Shown: positions 1-6,281, counted from the stretch's first letter. The stretch: 7,318 nucleotides of DNA from Candidatus Cloacimonadota bacterium (GCA_016938155.1 JAFGVF010000303.1:1-7318); one strand, 5' to 3'. The notes: generated from the sequence alone by a model not told the origin. Numbers and translations: made by a program.

Positions 1-1
1 T

Positions 2-145
2 ACTCAAGTTGTATTAGACAGTTTCCGTAAAGCTGTTGACTTGCGTAATCAACGGTTACAGAGAGAGAAGGTTGTAGAATTCTTCCAGAGTTATATCAAT
101 CAGATGATCTTACTGATGAACATGATTGAGAATTGGGAGGTTTAA
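2..145 (+). CDS. C-terminal end of an unrecognised protein (partial)
   Basis: A frame open from the left edge runs for 47 codons to TAA at 143-145. The peptide is rich in charged and hydrophobic residues (RKAVDLRNQRLQREKVVEFF, then QSYINQMILLMNMIENWEV) and looks amphipathic helical, like the closing helix of a larger cytoplasmic protein. I do not recognise the family. Its last codons (GAG GTT TAA) contain the GGGAGG Shine-Dalgarno site of the next gene, and its stop lies 4 bp before that gene's ATG. The two are therefore probably co-transcribed and translationally coupled, which supports this being real coding sequence and not a chance frame. Members of this amidohydrolase family can sit near DUF1704 (QEGLA-motif) and ATP-grasp genes, but nothing in this tail lets me assign it to either. 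Confidence 0.6.
   Translation, partial: TQVVLDSFRKAVDLRNQRLQREKVVEFFQSYINQMILLMNMIENWEV
135..140 (+). promoter_or_regulatory. Ribosome binding site that fixes the amidohydrolase start
   Basis: GGGAGG lies 9 nt before the ATG at 150. An in-frame TTG at 126 would add 8 residues but has no such site, and the GGGAGG would then fall inside the coding sequence. ATG 150 is therefore preferred. The site overlaps the last codons of the upstream gene. Confidence 0.75.
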
Positions 146-149
146 TCCC

Positions 150-911
150 ATGCATAAGGCTGACTTTATATTCGATTACTCTACTCCTCTCGTTTGCACT
201 GCCATACATCATGGGCATTATCTCAGACCAGAGATAGCCGATTCAATGATTCTCTCCGATGCCGACAGAAAGAGAGAAGAAGACCCATATACCGGCTTCT
301 TTACTGCCTTTTGCCCCAATCGAATCATTGTGCAGACCAGTCGTTTTGAAGTTGACCTTAACCGTCCTCATACTCGTGCTATTTATCAAAATCCTGAGGA
401 TTGCTGGGGACTTACACTCAGAGACAAGCCACTTACAGAAAACGAGATTGCAAACTCTCTGCTGGAATACGATGATTTCTATAGAAGAGTGAAGATGCAG
501 TTCGATGAATTACTTTCCAAATTCGGTAGATTGATTGTCCTTGACCTTCATTCCTATAATCATCACAGACTTGGTCCCCATGCGGAATTCGATGACCCAA
601 AATTCAATCCTGAAATAATCCTCGGAACAAACAATATGCCTGATGAAAATCTACCCTTCGTAGATGGACTTAGAGATAGTATTACCAAACAGAGTTTCGA
701 GGACCGTTCTATCGACTGTCGAATCAATATTAAATTCCCGGGGGGACATTTTTCTCGTTGGATTCATCATATTTATGGAGAGAAAGCTACTGCCGTTGCC
801 ATAGAATTCAAAAAAACTTTCATGGATGAATGGAGCGGTGAGCTTGATTTCATCAAACAACAAGAGCTTAGGAATCTTCTTATTAAAGGATTATCAGCTA
901 CTCTTGATTAA
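150..911 (+). CDS. N-formylglutamate amidohydrolase family protein
   Basis: This 253-residue protein belongs to the N-formylglutamate amidohydrolase (FGase/HutG-like) family. Those metal-dependent hydrolases cleave N-formyl-L-glutamate to formate and glutamate at the end of one histidine-degradation route. Visible family features are HHGHYLRPE (residues 20-28) near the N-terminus, REEDPYTG (42-49), FEVDLNRP (66-73), DLHSYNHHR (132-140), FPGGHFSRW (195-203) and EFKKTFMDEW (218-227). The histidines and acidic residues in these blocks are the likely metal and catalytic ligands. There is no signal peptide or membrane segment, so it should be cytoplasmic. Length is normal for the family. The start at ATG 150 is chosen because of the GGGAGG site. 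No other histidine-utilisation genes are in view, so the true substrate could be another N-acyl or glutamyl compound. The family call is firm; the substrate is inferred. Confidence 0.88.
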   Translation: MHKADFIFDYSTPLVCTAIHHGHYLRPEIADSMILSDADRKREEDPYTGFFTAFCPNRIIVQTSRFEVDLNRPHTRAIYQNPEDCWGLTLRDKPLTENEIANSLLEYDDFYRRVKMQFDELLSKFGRLIVLDLHSYNHHRLGPHAEFDDPKFNPEIILGTNNMPDENLPFVDGLRDSITKQSFEDRSIDCRINIKFPGGHFSRWIHHIYGEKATAVAIEFKKTFMDEWSGELDFIKQQELRNLLIKGLSATLD

Positions 912-982
912 TTTCTAACCTTTCCTTTATTAATTCTCCCGGACTATAAGAAAACCTCCCGTAAAAGAAACTAACAAATATC

Positions 983-1009
983 TTGCCAAGAATATCCTGT
1001 TTTTACAAT
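983..1009 (+). promoter_or_regulatory. Promoter-like pair just before prmC
   Basis: TTGCCA (983-988) and TACAAT (1004-1009) resemble sigma-70 -35 and -10 elements but are separated by only 15 bp. If used, transcription would start at or next to the prmC ATG (1018), giving a leaderless or nearly leaderless mRNA. This fits the lack of a visible Shine-Dalgarno site there. The rest of the 106-bp gap (912-1017) holds nothing I can name apart from two CTCCCG direct copies. Confidence 0.3.
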
Positions 1010-1017
1010 GCTAATGT

Positions 1018-1878
1018 ATGCAAACTTTACTCGAAGCCTTGAATAAGGGGATATCCCTTTTACAGGAAGCAGAAACCGAGAATCCATTTCTGGAAGCGGA
1101 GTTGCTTCTTGAGCATTTAGTGCAAATTCCCCGTTTGGAATTACACGCATATTGCTTTGAACCGATAGATGACAACTTATTAAAGCAATATTTTGCTCTG
1201 ATTTCACGAAGAGCAACTTTTGAACCTGTTCAATACATAATCGGGAACACACAATTTCTGGATTTCATTATCAAAGTAACGCCTGATGTGCTGATTCCCA
1301 GACCGGAAACTGAATTGTTGGTCGATTACATCAAGCATGATAATCCAAAGCTGAAGCATATTCTTGAGATAGGCACTGGTAGCGGTGCTATCGCCATTGC
1401 CTTGAAAAGTTACTTCCCGGAGGCTGAGATAATTGCCACAGACATATCAGGTCCGGCACTTGAAGTTGCCCGAGAGAATGCTCTTGCAACAAAACTTGAA
1501 ATTGAATTTGTACATGCAGATATTTTCCCTGTTACTGATTATGAGTTTGATCTGATCGTCTCCAATCCGCCCTATATCTCTGCAGAAGATTATGATAAGC
1601 TACCTGCCGAGGTGAAAAACTTCGAACCCCAGGGAGCATTATTAGCTAGAGAAAATGGGCTGTTTTTTTATAGGATGATCCTGGAAAAAGCAGAGAGTTA
1701 TCTCTCAGACAAGGGCGTCATCTTTTTTGAAATTGGTGAGGAGCAAGGAAATTCACTCATTTTGCTTGCGAAAGATTGTGGTTTTGAGGATATTGATATT
1801 TATCAGGATTTATGCGGGAAAGACCGTTATGCTCGAATAAGTGGAATAAAAGTTAATAGCGTTTTCAATCTATTATAG
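1018..1878 (+). CDS. prmC: Peptide chain release factor N5-glutamine methyltransferase PrmC (HemK)
   Basis: PrmC methylates the glutamine of the GGQ motif of class-I release factors with S-adenosylmethionine, promoting efficient translation termination in the cytoplasm. The 286-residue length is typical. The N-terminal helical release-factor-binding domain spans about residues 1-80. Next come the linker signature PRPETE (94-99), the SAM-binding loop LEIGTGSG (116-123), acidic ribose-binding position D142 in ATDIS, and the diagnostic NPPY (183-186) that holds the target glutamine. The start is tightly bounded: an in-frame TAA lies at 1012-1014 and the ATG is at 1018, with no obvious Shine-Dalgarno site. 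The usual neighbour prfA (RF1) is not adjacent. Instead murA follows after 12 bp, suggesting co-transcription. NPPY is shared with other N-methyltransferases such as PrmB, but the N-terminal domain and PRPETE favour PrmC. Confidence 0.95.
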   Translation: MQTLLEALNKGISLLQEAETENPFLEAELLLEHLVQIPRLELHAYCFEPIDDNLLKQYFALISRRATFEPVQYIIGNTQFLDFIIKVTPDVLIPRPETELLVDYIKHDNPKLKHILEIGTGSGAIAIALKSYFPEAEIIATDISGPALEVARENALATKLEIEFVHADIFPVTDYEFDLIVSNPPYISAEDYDKLPAEVKNFEPQGALLARENGLFFYRMILEKAESYLSDKGVIFFEIGEEQGNSLILLAKDCGFEDIDIYQDLCGKDRYARISGIKVNSVFNLL

Positions 1879-1890
1879 AAAGGAATTTAT

Positions 1891-3144
1891 ATGGATAAGT
1901 TTATCATCAGAGGTGGAAAATCATTGAGTGGAGAAATCAGCGTCAGTGGTGCAAAAAATGCTGTTTTACCCATCATGGCTGCTACCCTTTTAGCAGAGGG
2001 TCGCTCGGTTCTGACCAATGTCCCGAGTCTTAACGACATCAAATCGATGGCACATCTCTTAAGAGTTATCGGAGCAAGAATTGATTATTCTGAGGAAAGC
2101 CTTAAAATTGATGCCAAGGATGTATGTTTCCCGGAAGCTCCTTACGAATTAGTCAGCAAAATGCGTGCTTCCGTATGGGTATTAGGTCCACTACTGGCAA
2201 GGCTCGGAAAAGCAAAAGTCTCCTTCCCTGGTGGTTGTGCCATCGGAACTCGACCGGTTGATCTTCATCTGATGGCAATGGAAAAACTGGGTGCAGTTAT
2301 CGAAATTAAACACGGCTATATCCATGCAACTGCTGAAAAACTTATCGGAGCAGACATCCATTTCGAAAATGTGAGTGTCGGAGCAACCATCAATGCCATG
2401 ATGGCTGCCGTTAAAGCGGAAGGTATCACTAATATTACTAATGCAGCAGCTGAACCGGAAGTTGCTGCAACAGCTGAATTCCTGAATAAGATGGGAGCAA
2501 AGATAACCGGAGTTGGCACAAGTCATCTGATAATTGAAGGCGTTAACGAACTTTTCCCTGTGGGTGCAGAGATGATTCCCGACCGTATTGAAGCAGGTAC
2601 TTTCCTGTTAGCAGGAGCAATTACAAAGAGTAAAATTACCGTTACAAACTGCATTCCGGAGCATATACAGAGTTTGATTGACAAGATGAAGCAAGCAGGA
2701 TGCAAGTTTGAAATAAAGGATAAATCCATAACCCTAATCCCGGCTCAAAAGATAAAACCGGTCAATATGATTGCAAACCCTTATCCGGCTTTTCCGACCG
2801 ACCTGCAAGCCCAATTCCTTGCCTATATGTGTCTGGCAGAGGGGAGCTGTTCGATAGAAGATAAAGTGTTTCCCGACAGATTTATGCATGTTGCTGAGCT
2901 AAATCGATTACAGGCTGATATTCGTATTCAGAATAAGGTTGCTCTCATTAATGGTGTAAAACTGATGAGCGGAGCTCCCGTAATGGCTACAGACCTACGG
3001 GCAAGTGCTGCTCTGGTTCTTGCCGGACTTGCAGCTGAGGGGGAAACAGAGATTGCCAGAATCTATCACATAGACCGAGGTTATGACCATATCGAAACCA
3101 AGCTTCAAGGTATTGGTGCTGATATCGAGAGAGTTTCATCGTAA
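1891..3144 (+). CDS. murA: UDP-N-acetylglucosamine 1-carboxyvinyltransferase MurA
   Basis: MurA transfers enolpyruvate from phosphoenolpyruvate to the 3'-hydroxyl of UDP-GlcNAc, the first committed step of peptidoglycan synthesis in the cytoplasm. The 417 residues match the family length. Key residues are visible: K22-N23 in SGAKNAVLP, R92 in KMRASV, catalytic Cys116 in GGCAIGTRPVDLH (the fosfomycin target in sensitive enzymes), D304 in FPTDLQAQF, and R396 in IYHIDRGYDHIE. The two-domain inside-out alpha/beta fold shows in repeated glycine-rich blocks, including TDLRASAALVLAGLAA near the C-terminus. Because Cys is retained and not replaced by Asp, intrinsic fosfomycin resistance through this residue is not predicted. 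The start is supported by an AGAAAGGA-type site (1877-1884) 6 nt before ATG. That site overlaps the prmC stop codon, so translation is probably coupled. Confidence 0.97.
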   Translation: MDKFIIRGGKSLSGEISVSGAKNAVLPIMAATLLAEGRSVLTNVPSLNDIKSMAHLLRVIGARIDYSEESLKIDAKDVCFPEAPYELVSKMRASVWVLGPLLARLGKAKVSFPGGCAIGTRPVDLHLMAMEKLGAVIEIKHGYIHATAEKLIGADIHFENVSVGATINAMMAAVKAEGITNITNAAAEPEVAATAEFLNKMGAKITGVGTSHLIIEGVNELFPVGAEMIPDRIEAGTFLLAGAITKSKITVTNCIPEHIQSLIDKMKQAGCKFEIKDKSITLIPAQKIKPVNMIANPYPAFPTDLQAQFLAYMCLAEGSCSIEDKVFPDRFMHVAELNRLQADIRIQNKVALINGVKLMSGAPVMATDLRASAALVLAGLAAEGETEIARIYHIDRGYDHIETKLQGIGADIERVSS

Positions 3145-3154
3145 GATAACACTT

Positions 3155-3183
3155 AGCTCGCACCTATATAAGCTTCGCGAGTT
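3155..3183 (+). repeat. Weak inverted repeat in the murA-mnmA spacer
   Basis: AGCTCGC (3155-3161) can pair with GCGAGTT (3177-3183) through a 7-bp stem with one G-U pair and a 15-nt loop, 10 bp past the murA stop. No T-run follows, so it is not a convincing intrinsic terminator. The same 151-bp spacer (3145-3295) also has the near-palindrome GCAAAATTTGC (3193-3203) and two copies of AAGCGA (3250-3255, 3262-3267). No gene or tRNA is seen in it, and no good -35/-10 pair. Confidence 0.3.
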
Positions 3184-3295
3184 CGAGGCAAGGCAAAATT
3201 TGCAACAGAGCTTCACATCGTCCTTTTCTCAATCTATTTGAATGGACACAAGCGAAGCGATAAGCGACAATAGAATAAGATAAAATGGAAATATT

Positions 3296-4342
3296 ATGAG
3301 AATTGCAGTAGCTATGAGTGGAGGAGTAGATAGCTCCGTGACAGCCAAGCTCTTACAGAAAGATGGGCATGAGGTTGTCGGCTTCACTATGCGTCAGTTT
3401 GATGATGTCCGATTCGGTTTTGGGAAAGGTGAGGGACTGAATCAAGCAATTCTCGATGCTAAGAATGTCTGCGATTATCTCGGGATTGAGCATCATGTAA
3501 TTGACTTGAAGAGTAAATTTGACGAGATAGTGGTGCAGAGCTTTATAAAAGAATATGGTTCGGCAAAAACTCCCAATCCCTGCACATTATGCAATCCAAC
3601 CATCAAATGGGGTGCTTTTCTGGATGCTATTCTGGCATTGGGGGCTGATAAAATAGCAACCGGACATTATGCCGGTATTGTTTTTCAGGATGGTGCCTAT
3701 TACCTTCAAAAAGGAATCGACTCTGCAAAAGACCAGTCCTATATGCTTTGGGGGCTGAGCCAGTTTCAGTTAAGTAAAACCGTTTTTCCCGTTGGAGCTA
3801 TGAATAAGCAGGAAATCAGGCGGATTGCCCTTGAATCGGGTATTCCGGTTGCTGCAAAAAAGGACAGTCAGGAAATCTGTTTTATCCGTGGAAAATATCA
3901 GGACTTCCTAAAAGAGGTACTTGAAATAAAACAGGGGGATATTACCTTACCCAATGGACAAGTTATCGGTGAACATTCCGGATTGCCATACTACACAATC
4001 GGGCAACGCAAAGGACTAAACACCCCATGGTCAGACCCGCTTTATGTTCTTAGCATGGATGTTGAACATAATCGACTTATCGTTACTGACAATCCTGAGC
4101 TTCTCTATCTTGATGAATTTCTCATAGAAAACACAAACTGGTTCGGAAGTGTGCCACAAGACTACAGGGAAATTTCCGTTATGATTCGCTATAACAGCAA
4201 TCCGGAAGGTGTTGCCTCTATTATAAAGGAAGGCGAACGATATCGAATTACAATGAGCAAGCCTAAGAAATCAGTAACTCCCGGACAGTCTGCCGTCTTC
4301 TATCGAAGAGACTTGCTGATTGGTGGTGGAGTAATTGTCTAA
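3296..4342 (+). CDS. mnmA: tRNA-specific 2-thiouridylase MnmA
   Basis: MnmA uses ATP to adenylate U34 of Lys, Glu and Gln tRNAs and then places sulfur at position 2, giving the s2U wobble modification; sulfur arrives from a cysteine desulfurase relay. The 348 residues are near the family norm. Domains in order are the N-type PP-loop SGGVDSS (8-14), TPNPCTLCN (92-100) with Cys96 and Cys99, ATGHYA (121-126), KDQSYMLWGL (145-154), KKDSQEICFI (188-197) with Cys195, YTIGQRKGL (about 213-221), and a C-terminal beta-barrel ending near PGQSAVFY. Cys99 and Cys195 occupy the positions of the paired catalytic/persulfide cysteines. An in-frame TAA at 3281-3283 bounds the start; the ribosome site is weak (TGGA, 3286-3289). 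A chromate transporter gene follows 6 bp after the stop, in the same frame. Confidence 0.96.
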   Translation: MRIAVAMSGGVDSSVTAKLLQKDGHEVVGFTMRQFDDVRFGFGKGEGLNQAILDAKNVCDYLGIEHHVIDLKSKFDEIVVQSFIKEYGSAKTPNPCTLCNPTIKWGAFLDAILALGADKIATGHYAGIVFQDGAYYLQKGIDSAKDQSYMLWGLSQFQLSKTVFPVGAMNKQEIRRIALESGIPVAAKKDSQEICFIRGKYQDFLKEVLEIKQGDITLPNGQVIGEHSGLPYYTIGQRKGLNTPWSDPLYVLSMDVEHNRLIVTDNPELLYLDEFLIENTNWFGSVPQDYREISVMIRYNSNPEGVASIIKEGERYRITMSKPKKSVTPGQSAVFYRRDLLIGGGVIV

Positions 4343-4348
4343 CGGATT

Positions 4349-4882
4349 ATGAGCATCTACCTGCAACTTTTTACAACTTTCTTCCGTATAGGAGCTTTCA
4401 CCATCGGCGGTGGATATGCCATGTTACCCCTCATCCAGCACGAAGTGGTTGATAAGAAGGGCTGGCTGAGTGAAGATGATTTTCTTAATTGCACTGCACT
4501 CTCTCAATCATCTCCGGGTCCGATAGCTGTTAATATAGCTGTGCTGACAGGCTATCGGACGAGCGGGGTTCGTGGTTCAGTATGTTCTACTGTCGGGGCA
4601 GTTTTGCCTGCAATAGTAATAATGATTGGAGTCGCAGCTCTTTTTTCGGTCATCTATGGGCAAAAAGCATTAGATCATATATTTGCAGGCATTCGACCTG
4701 TCGTTACAGCTCTGATAGCCTCTGCCGTTATCAAGATGGGTAAAAACTTCAGAATCCGAGGATATATAGTGGGAGGAATAGCCATGATGCTGGTTGTAAT
4801 TCTGAAAGTTTCTCCCATATATGTGATACTTGGAAGCATTGCAACAGGAGTATCACTGCATTTTATAAGGAGTGGGAAATGA
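4349..4882 (+). CDS. Chromate transporter (CHR family), first half-size subunit
   Basis: This 177-residue hydrophobic protein is a single CHR domain of the short-chain chromate ion transporter type. In that family two half-size proteins are thought to work together in the inner membrane, in place of one fused protein of about 400 residues. Signature blocks are FRIGAFTIGGGYAMLPLI (12-29), LSQSSPGPIAVN (51-62) and a later IRPVVTALIASA segment, with about five or six hydrophobic helices. Experimentally studied members expel chromate and may also carry sulfate-like oxyanions; activity here is inferred. ATG lies 6 bp after the mnmA stop with no clear ribosome site of its own, so it probably depends on read-through translation from mnmA. 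Its stop overlaps the next gene's start (ATGA). No ChrB regulator or sulfur-uptake genes are adjacent. Confidence 0.9.
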   Translation: MSIYLQLFTTFFRIGAFTIGGGYAMLPLIQHEVVDKKGWLSEDDFLNCTALSQSSPGPIAVNIAVLTGYRTSGVRGSVCSTVGAVLPAIVIMIGVAALFSVIYGQKALDHIFAGIRPVVTALIASAVIKMGKNFRIRGYIVGGIAMMLVVILKVSPIYVILGSIATGVSLHFIRSGK

Positions 4883-5397
4883 TTTATTTAGAGCTTTTTC
4901 TCATTTCTTTGAAGATAGGCTTATTCAGCTTCGGAGGCGGCTACGCCATGCTCCCGCTTATCAGAACTGAGGTTGTAGGCAGAGGTTGGTTATCCGCTCC
5001 TGAATTTATTGATATGGTCGCTGTTTCTCAGATTACTCCCGGTCCCATTGCCATCAATGCCTGCACATTTGTGGGGTATAAAATGGGAGGAATAGCGGGT
5101 GCCTTATCAGCTTCGTTAGGGATGATTCTGCCTCCCTTCATCTTTATGTCCGTCGTCGCTGTTTTATGGATGAAATTCGCTGAAGCAGATGTGGTTCAAA
5201 AGGTTTTCCTTTTCCTTCGTCCCGCCACAATCGGGCTTATAGGTTCTGCGGCTGTTTTGCTTGCAGGCAATTCTTTGGTTAATGCCCAATCTATACTCCT
5301 TTTCACTCTCGCTCTGGGTTTTCTTCTCAAATTCAAGCTCAACCCTATCTGGCTAATCGTTGCCGGTGGACTTATCGGTTTCATTTTCAAGCTGTAA
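4879..5397 (+). CDS. Chromate transporter (CHR family), second half-size subunit
   Basis: This is a 172-residue paralogue of the preceding gene and the second half of a paired CHR transporter. It repeats the same layout: LKIGLFSFGGGYAMLPLI (11-28), VSQITPGPIAIN (49-60), then FLRPATIGLIGSAAVLL and two further hydrophobic helices reaching the C-terminus (IWLIVAGGLIGFIFKL). The matching motifs show that the pair arose by duplication. By family knowledge the two proteins are expected to insert in opposite orientations; this is not visible directly. The start overlaps the upstream stop by ATGA and has an AGGAG site (4868-4872) at 6 nt, so translation is coupled and near-equal amounts are likely. 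It is the last gene of the plus-strand unit before a structured non-coding region. Confidence 0.9.
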   Translation: MIYLELFLISLKIGLFSFGGGYAMLPLIRTEVVGRGWLSAPEFIDMVAVSQITPGPIAINACTFVGYKMGGIAGALSASLGMILPPFIFMSVVAVLWMKFAEADVVQKVFLFLRPATIGLIGSAAVLLAGNSLVNAQSILLFTLALGFLLKFKLNPIWLIVAGGLIGFIFKL

Positions 5398-5500
5398 TTT
5401 CTTGAATTCCCAACCAAATCCCACTTTTTCCCAATAAGTTCAATTAGTTCATATTTAGTCCCATGCTAACAGATTCTGTACTCTCACTGCTCCCTTACAA

Positions 5501-5555
5501 CTCACGGGAATCACACGGGAATCTCTCGGGAATCTCTCGGGAATCACTCGGGCAA
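5501..5555 (+). repeat. Five tandem 11-bp units, consensus CWCWCGGGAAT
   Basis: The units start at 5501, 5512, 5523, 5534 and 5545: CTCACGGGAAT, CACACGGGAAT, CTCTCGGGAAT twice, and a diverged CACTCGGGCAA. The CGGG core recurs exactly every 11 bp, close to one DNA turn, so any protein reading it would meet the sites on the same face. There is no spacer as in CRISPR arrays, and the region is not translated in a convincing frame. Function is unknown; it may be a slippage-prone microsatellite-like repeat or a multi-site binding region. Confidence 0.85.
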
Positions 5556-5565
5556 AGCCCCGAGT
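5546..5565 (+). terminator. Possible terminator hairpin for the mnmA-chromate transporter unit
   Basis: ACTCGGG (5546-5552) pairs perfectly with CCCGAGT (5559-5565) over a 6-nt loop, a 7-bp GC-rich stem made from the last tandem unit. Downstream sequence is T-rich but interrupted (TATTCACATTTTG), with proper T-runs only from 5587. It lies about 150 bp past the stop at 5397. Position between convergent genes favours a terminator role; the imperfect U-tract argues against a strong one. Confidence 0.4.
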
Positions 5566-5705
5566 TATTCACATTTTGTTCATAAGTTTTTCCCAGTTTT
5601 TTCCCGAGTATTATAAGGGGACAGGGAGGGGGAAGAAATGCTAAACAGACACCTGTGGTGAAATATTGTGGTATGTTGGTGTTTGATATTTGAGCTCCAT
5701 AATCT

Positions 5706-5726
5706 CCATTATCACAATGATGATGG
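5706..5726 (+). repeat. Nine-bp-stem hairpin near the methyltransferase 3' end
   Basis: CCATTATCA (5706-5714) pairs with TGATGATGG (5718-5726) around a CAA loop, with one U-G pair in plus-strand RNA (an A-C mismatch on the minus strand). It is followed by AAAA and not by a T-run, so it is not a classic intrinsic terminator on the plus strand. It could be a 3'-end stabilising structure or chance. Confidence 0.4.
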
Positions 5727-5792
5727 AAAACTCACTCTAATACTTATGGGAATATGATTATAAAAGTGTAGAAATCACTCTGCTCCTGATTG

Positions 5793-6281
5793 CTAAGCCT
5801 TAATCTTCTGTCCCCAGATTCTTTGGAAATGAGTTGCAAAAGGAAGTTTGATATGTAACGGCAAGACATTGTGATTGGGATGCAAGGTCAGGAAAAGCCA
5901 TTTATGCTCAAAAATATTCAAGGCTGCGGTTATATCCCAGAGGGGTGGCACAACAATAACCAGATTTCTGCTGACACGGCATAGTTCATTATAAAAGGCT
6001 GCCGGATTATCCACATGCTCAATTGTATGGGAGCAGAGAGTATAATCGAATTGTTTGTCCTTGAAAGGCAGGTTTGTGATGTCATTAATCAGGACAAAAG
6101 CAGGTACTTCAGAATGCTTTACAATATCGGCATTAACCCCACCGCCATCAGTGTTTCCACAGCAGATATTCAAATCCCATCTTCTGCTTTTCAGAGTTTT
6201 ATTCTTAAGTATCTGATAGCTGAAGAAATTGGTGAGATAAAATAAAATGATTACTGAAAATATCATTATAAACAGACTCAT
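5793..6281 (-). CDS. Short membrane-anchored class I SAM-dependent methyltransferase
   Basis: This 162-residue protein has an N-terminal hydrophobic segment (about 3-20) that probably anchors it to the membrane, followed by a Methyltransf_11-like SAM domain. Visible features are a loosened motif I, DLNICCGNTDGGG (36-48), acidic D52 after the second strand, NDITNLPF (66-73), and KQFDYTLCSHTIEHVDNP (76-93), typical of the motif II and post-motif II region of this superfamily, then LVIVVPP (107-113). The normal GxGxG loop is reduced to CCGN, as in some relatives that read a sugar- or lipid-linked substrate, so activity is likely but not assured. ATG overlaps the stop of the GtrA-like gene (ATGA), with GGAG (6289-6292) 7 nt upstream, so it is translated with it. 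The substrate is unknown; an undecaprenyl-linked sugar or envelope lipid would fit the partner. Confidence 0.75.
   Translation of the reverse strand: MSLFIMIFSVIILFYLTNFFSYQILKNKTLKSRRWDLNICCGNTDGGGVNADIVKHSEVPAFVLINDITNLPFKDKQFDYTLCSHTIEHVDNPAAFYNELCRVSRNLVIVVPPLWDITAALNIFEHKWLFLTLHPNHNVLPLHIKLPFATHFQRIWGQKIKA

Larger units (their letters stand above)
5398..5792. other. Gene-free, structured region between convergent units
   Basis: This 395-bp stretch lies between the end of the chromate transporter unit and the end of the minus-strand methyltransferase. I find no convincing ORF. From left to right it holds an AT-rich lead-in, five 11-bp tandem units (5501-5555), a hairpin from the last unit (5546-5565), two T-runs each followed by CCC (5587-5594, 5597-5605) with TTCCCGAG at 5601-5608, and a G-rich tract (5617-5632). 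It ends with a 9-bp-stem hairpin (5706-5726) and a weak GAGTG/CACTT hairpin followed by a T-run on the minus strand (5780 to about 5762) that could help end the methyltransferase transcript. Confidence 0.6.

Noticed and set aside
126..149. In-frame TTG start at 126 extending the amidohydrolase by 8 residues
   Set aside because: It would place the strong GGGAGG site inside the gene and overlap the upstream CDS further; ATG 150 is 9 nt from that site and the family motifs begin after it.
740..745. Run of six G in the amidohydrolase gene as a phase-variation tract
   Set aside because: Six bases is short for slippage switching, and the run encodes the conserved Pro-Gly-Gly before the HFSRW motif.
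2191..2729. Antisense and alternate-frame ORFs inside murA
   Set aside because: They lie wholly within a clear murA reading frame, have unlikely composition (Cys/Ser/Phe-rich) and match no family I know.
3145..3295. tRNA gene hidden in the murA-mnmA spacer
   Set aside because: No acceptor stem with a matching TTCGA-type T arm at the right spacing; the GTTCGAGG string lacks a complete cloverleaf around it.
5501..5555. CRISPR array
   Set aside because: Units are 11 bp and directly adjoining, with no spacers and no cas genes in the window.
6015..6245. Plus-strand ORF of 76 codons opposite the methyltransferase
   Set aside because: It is antisense to a gene with recognisable SAM-methyltransferase motifs and has no ribosome site or recognisable domain.
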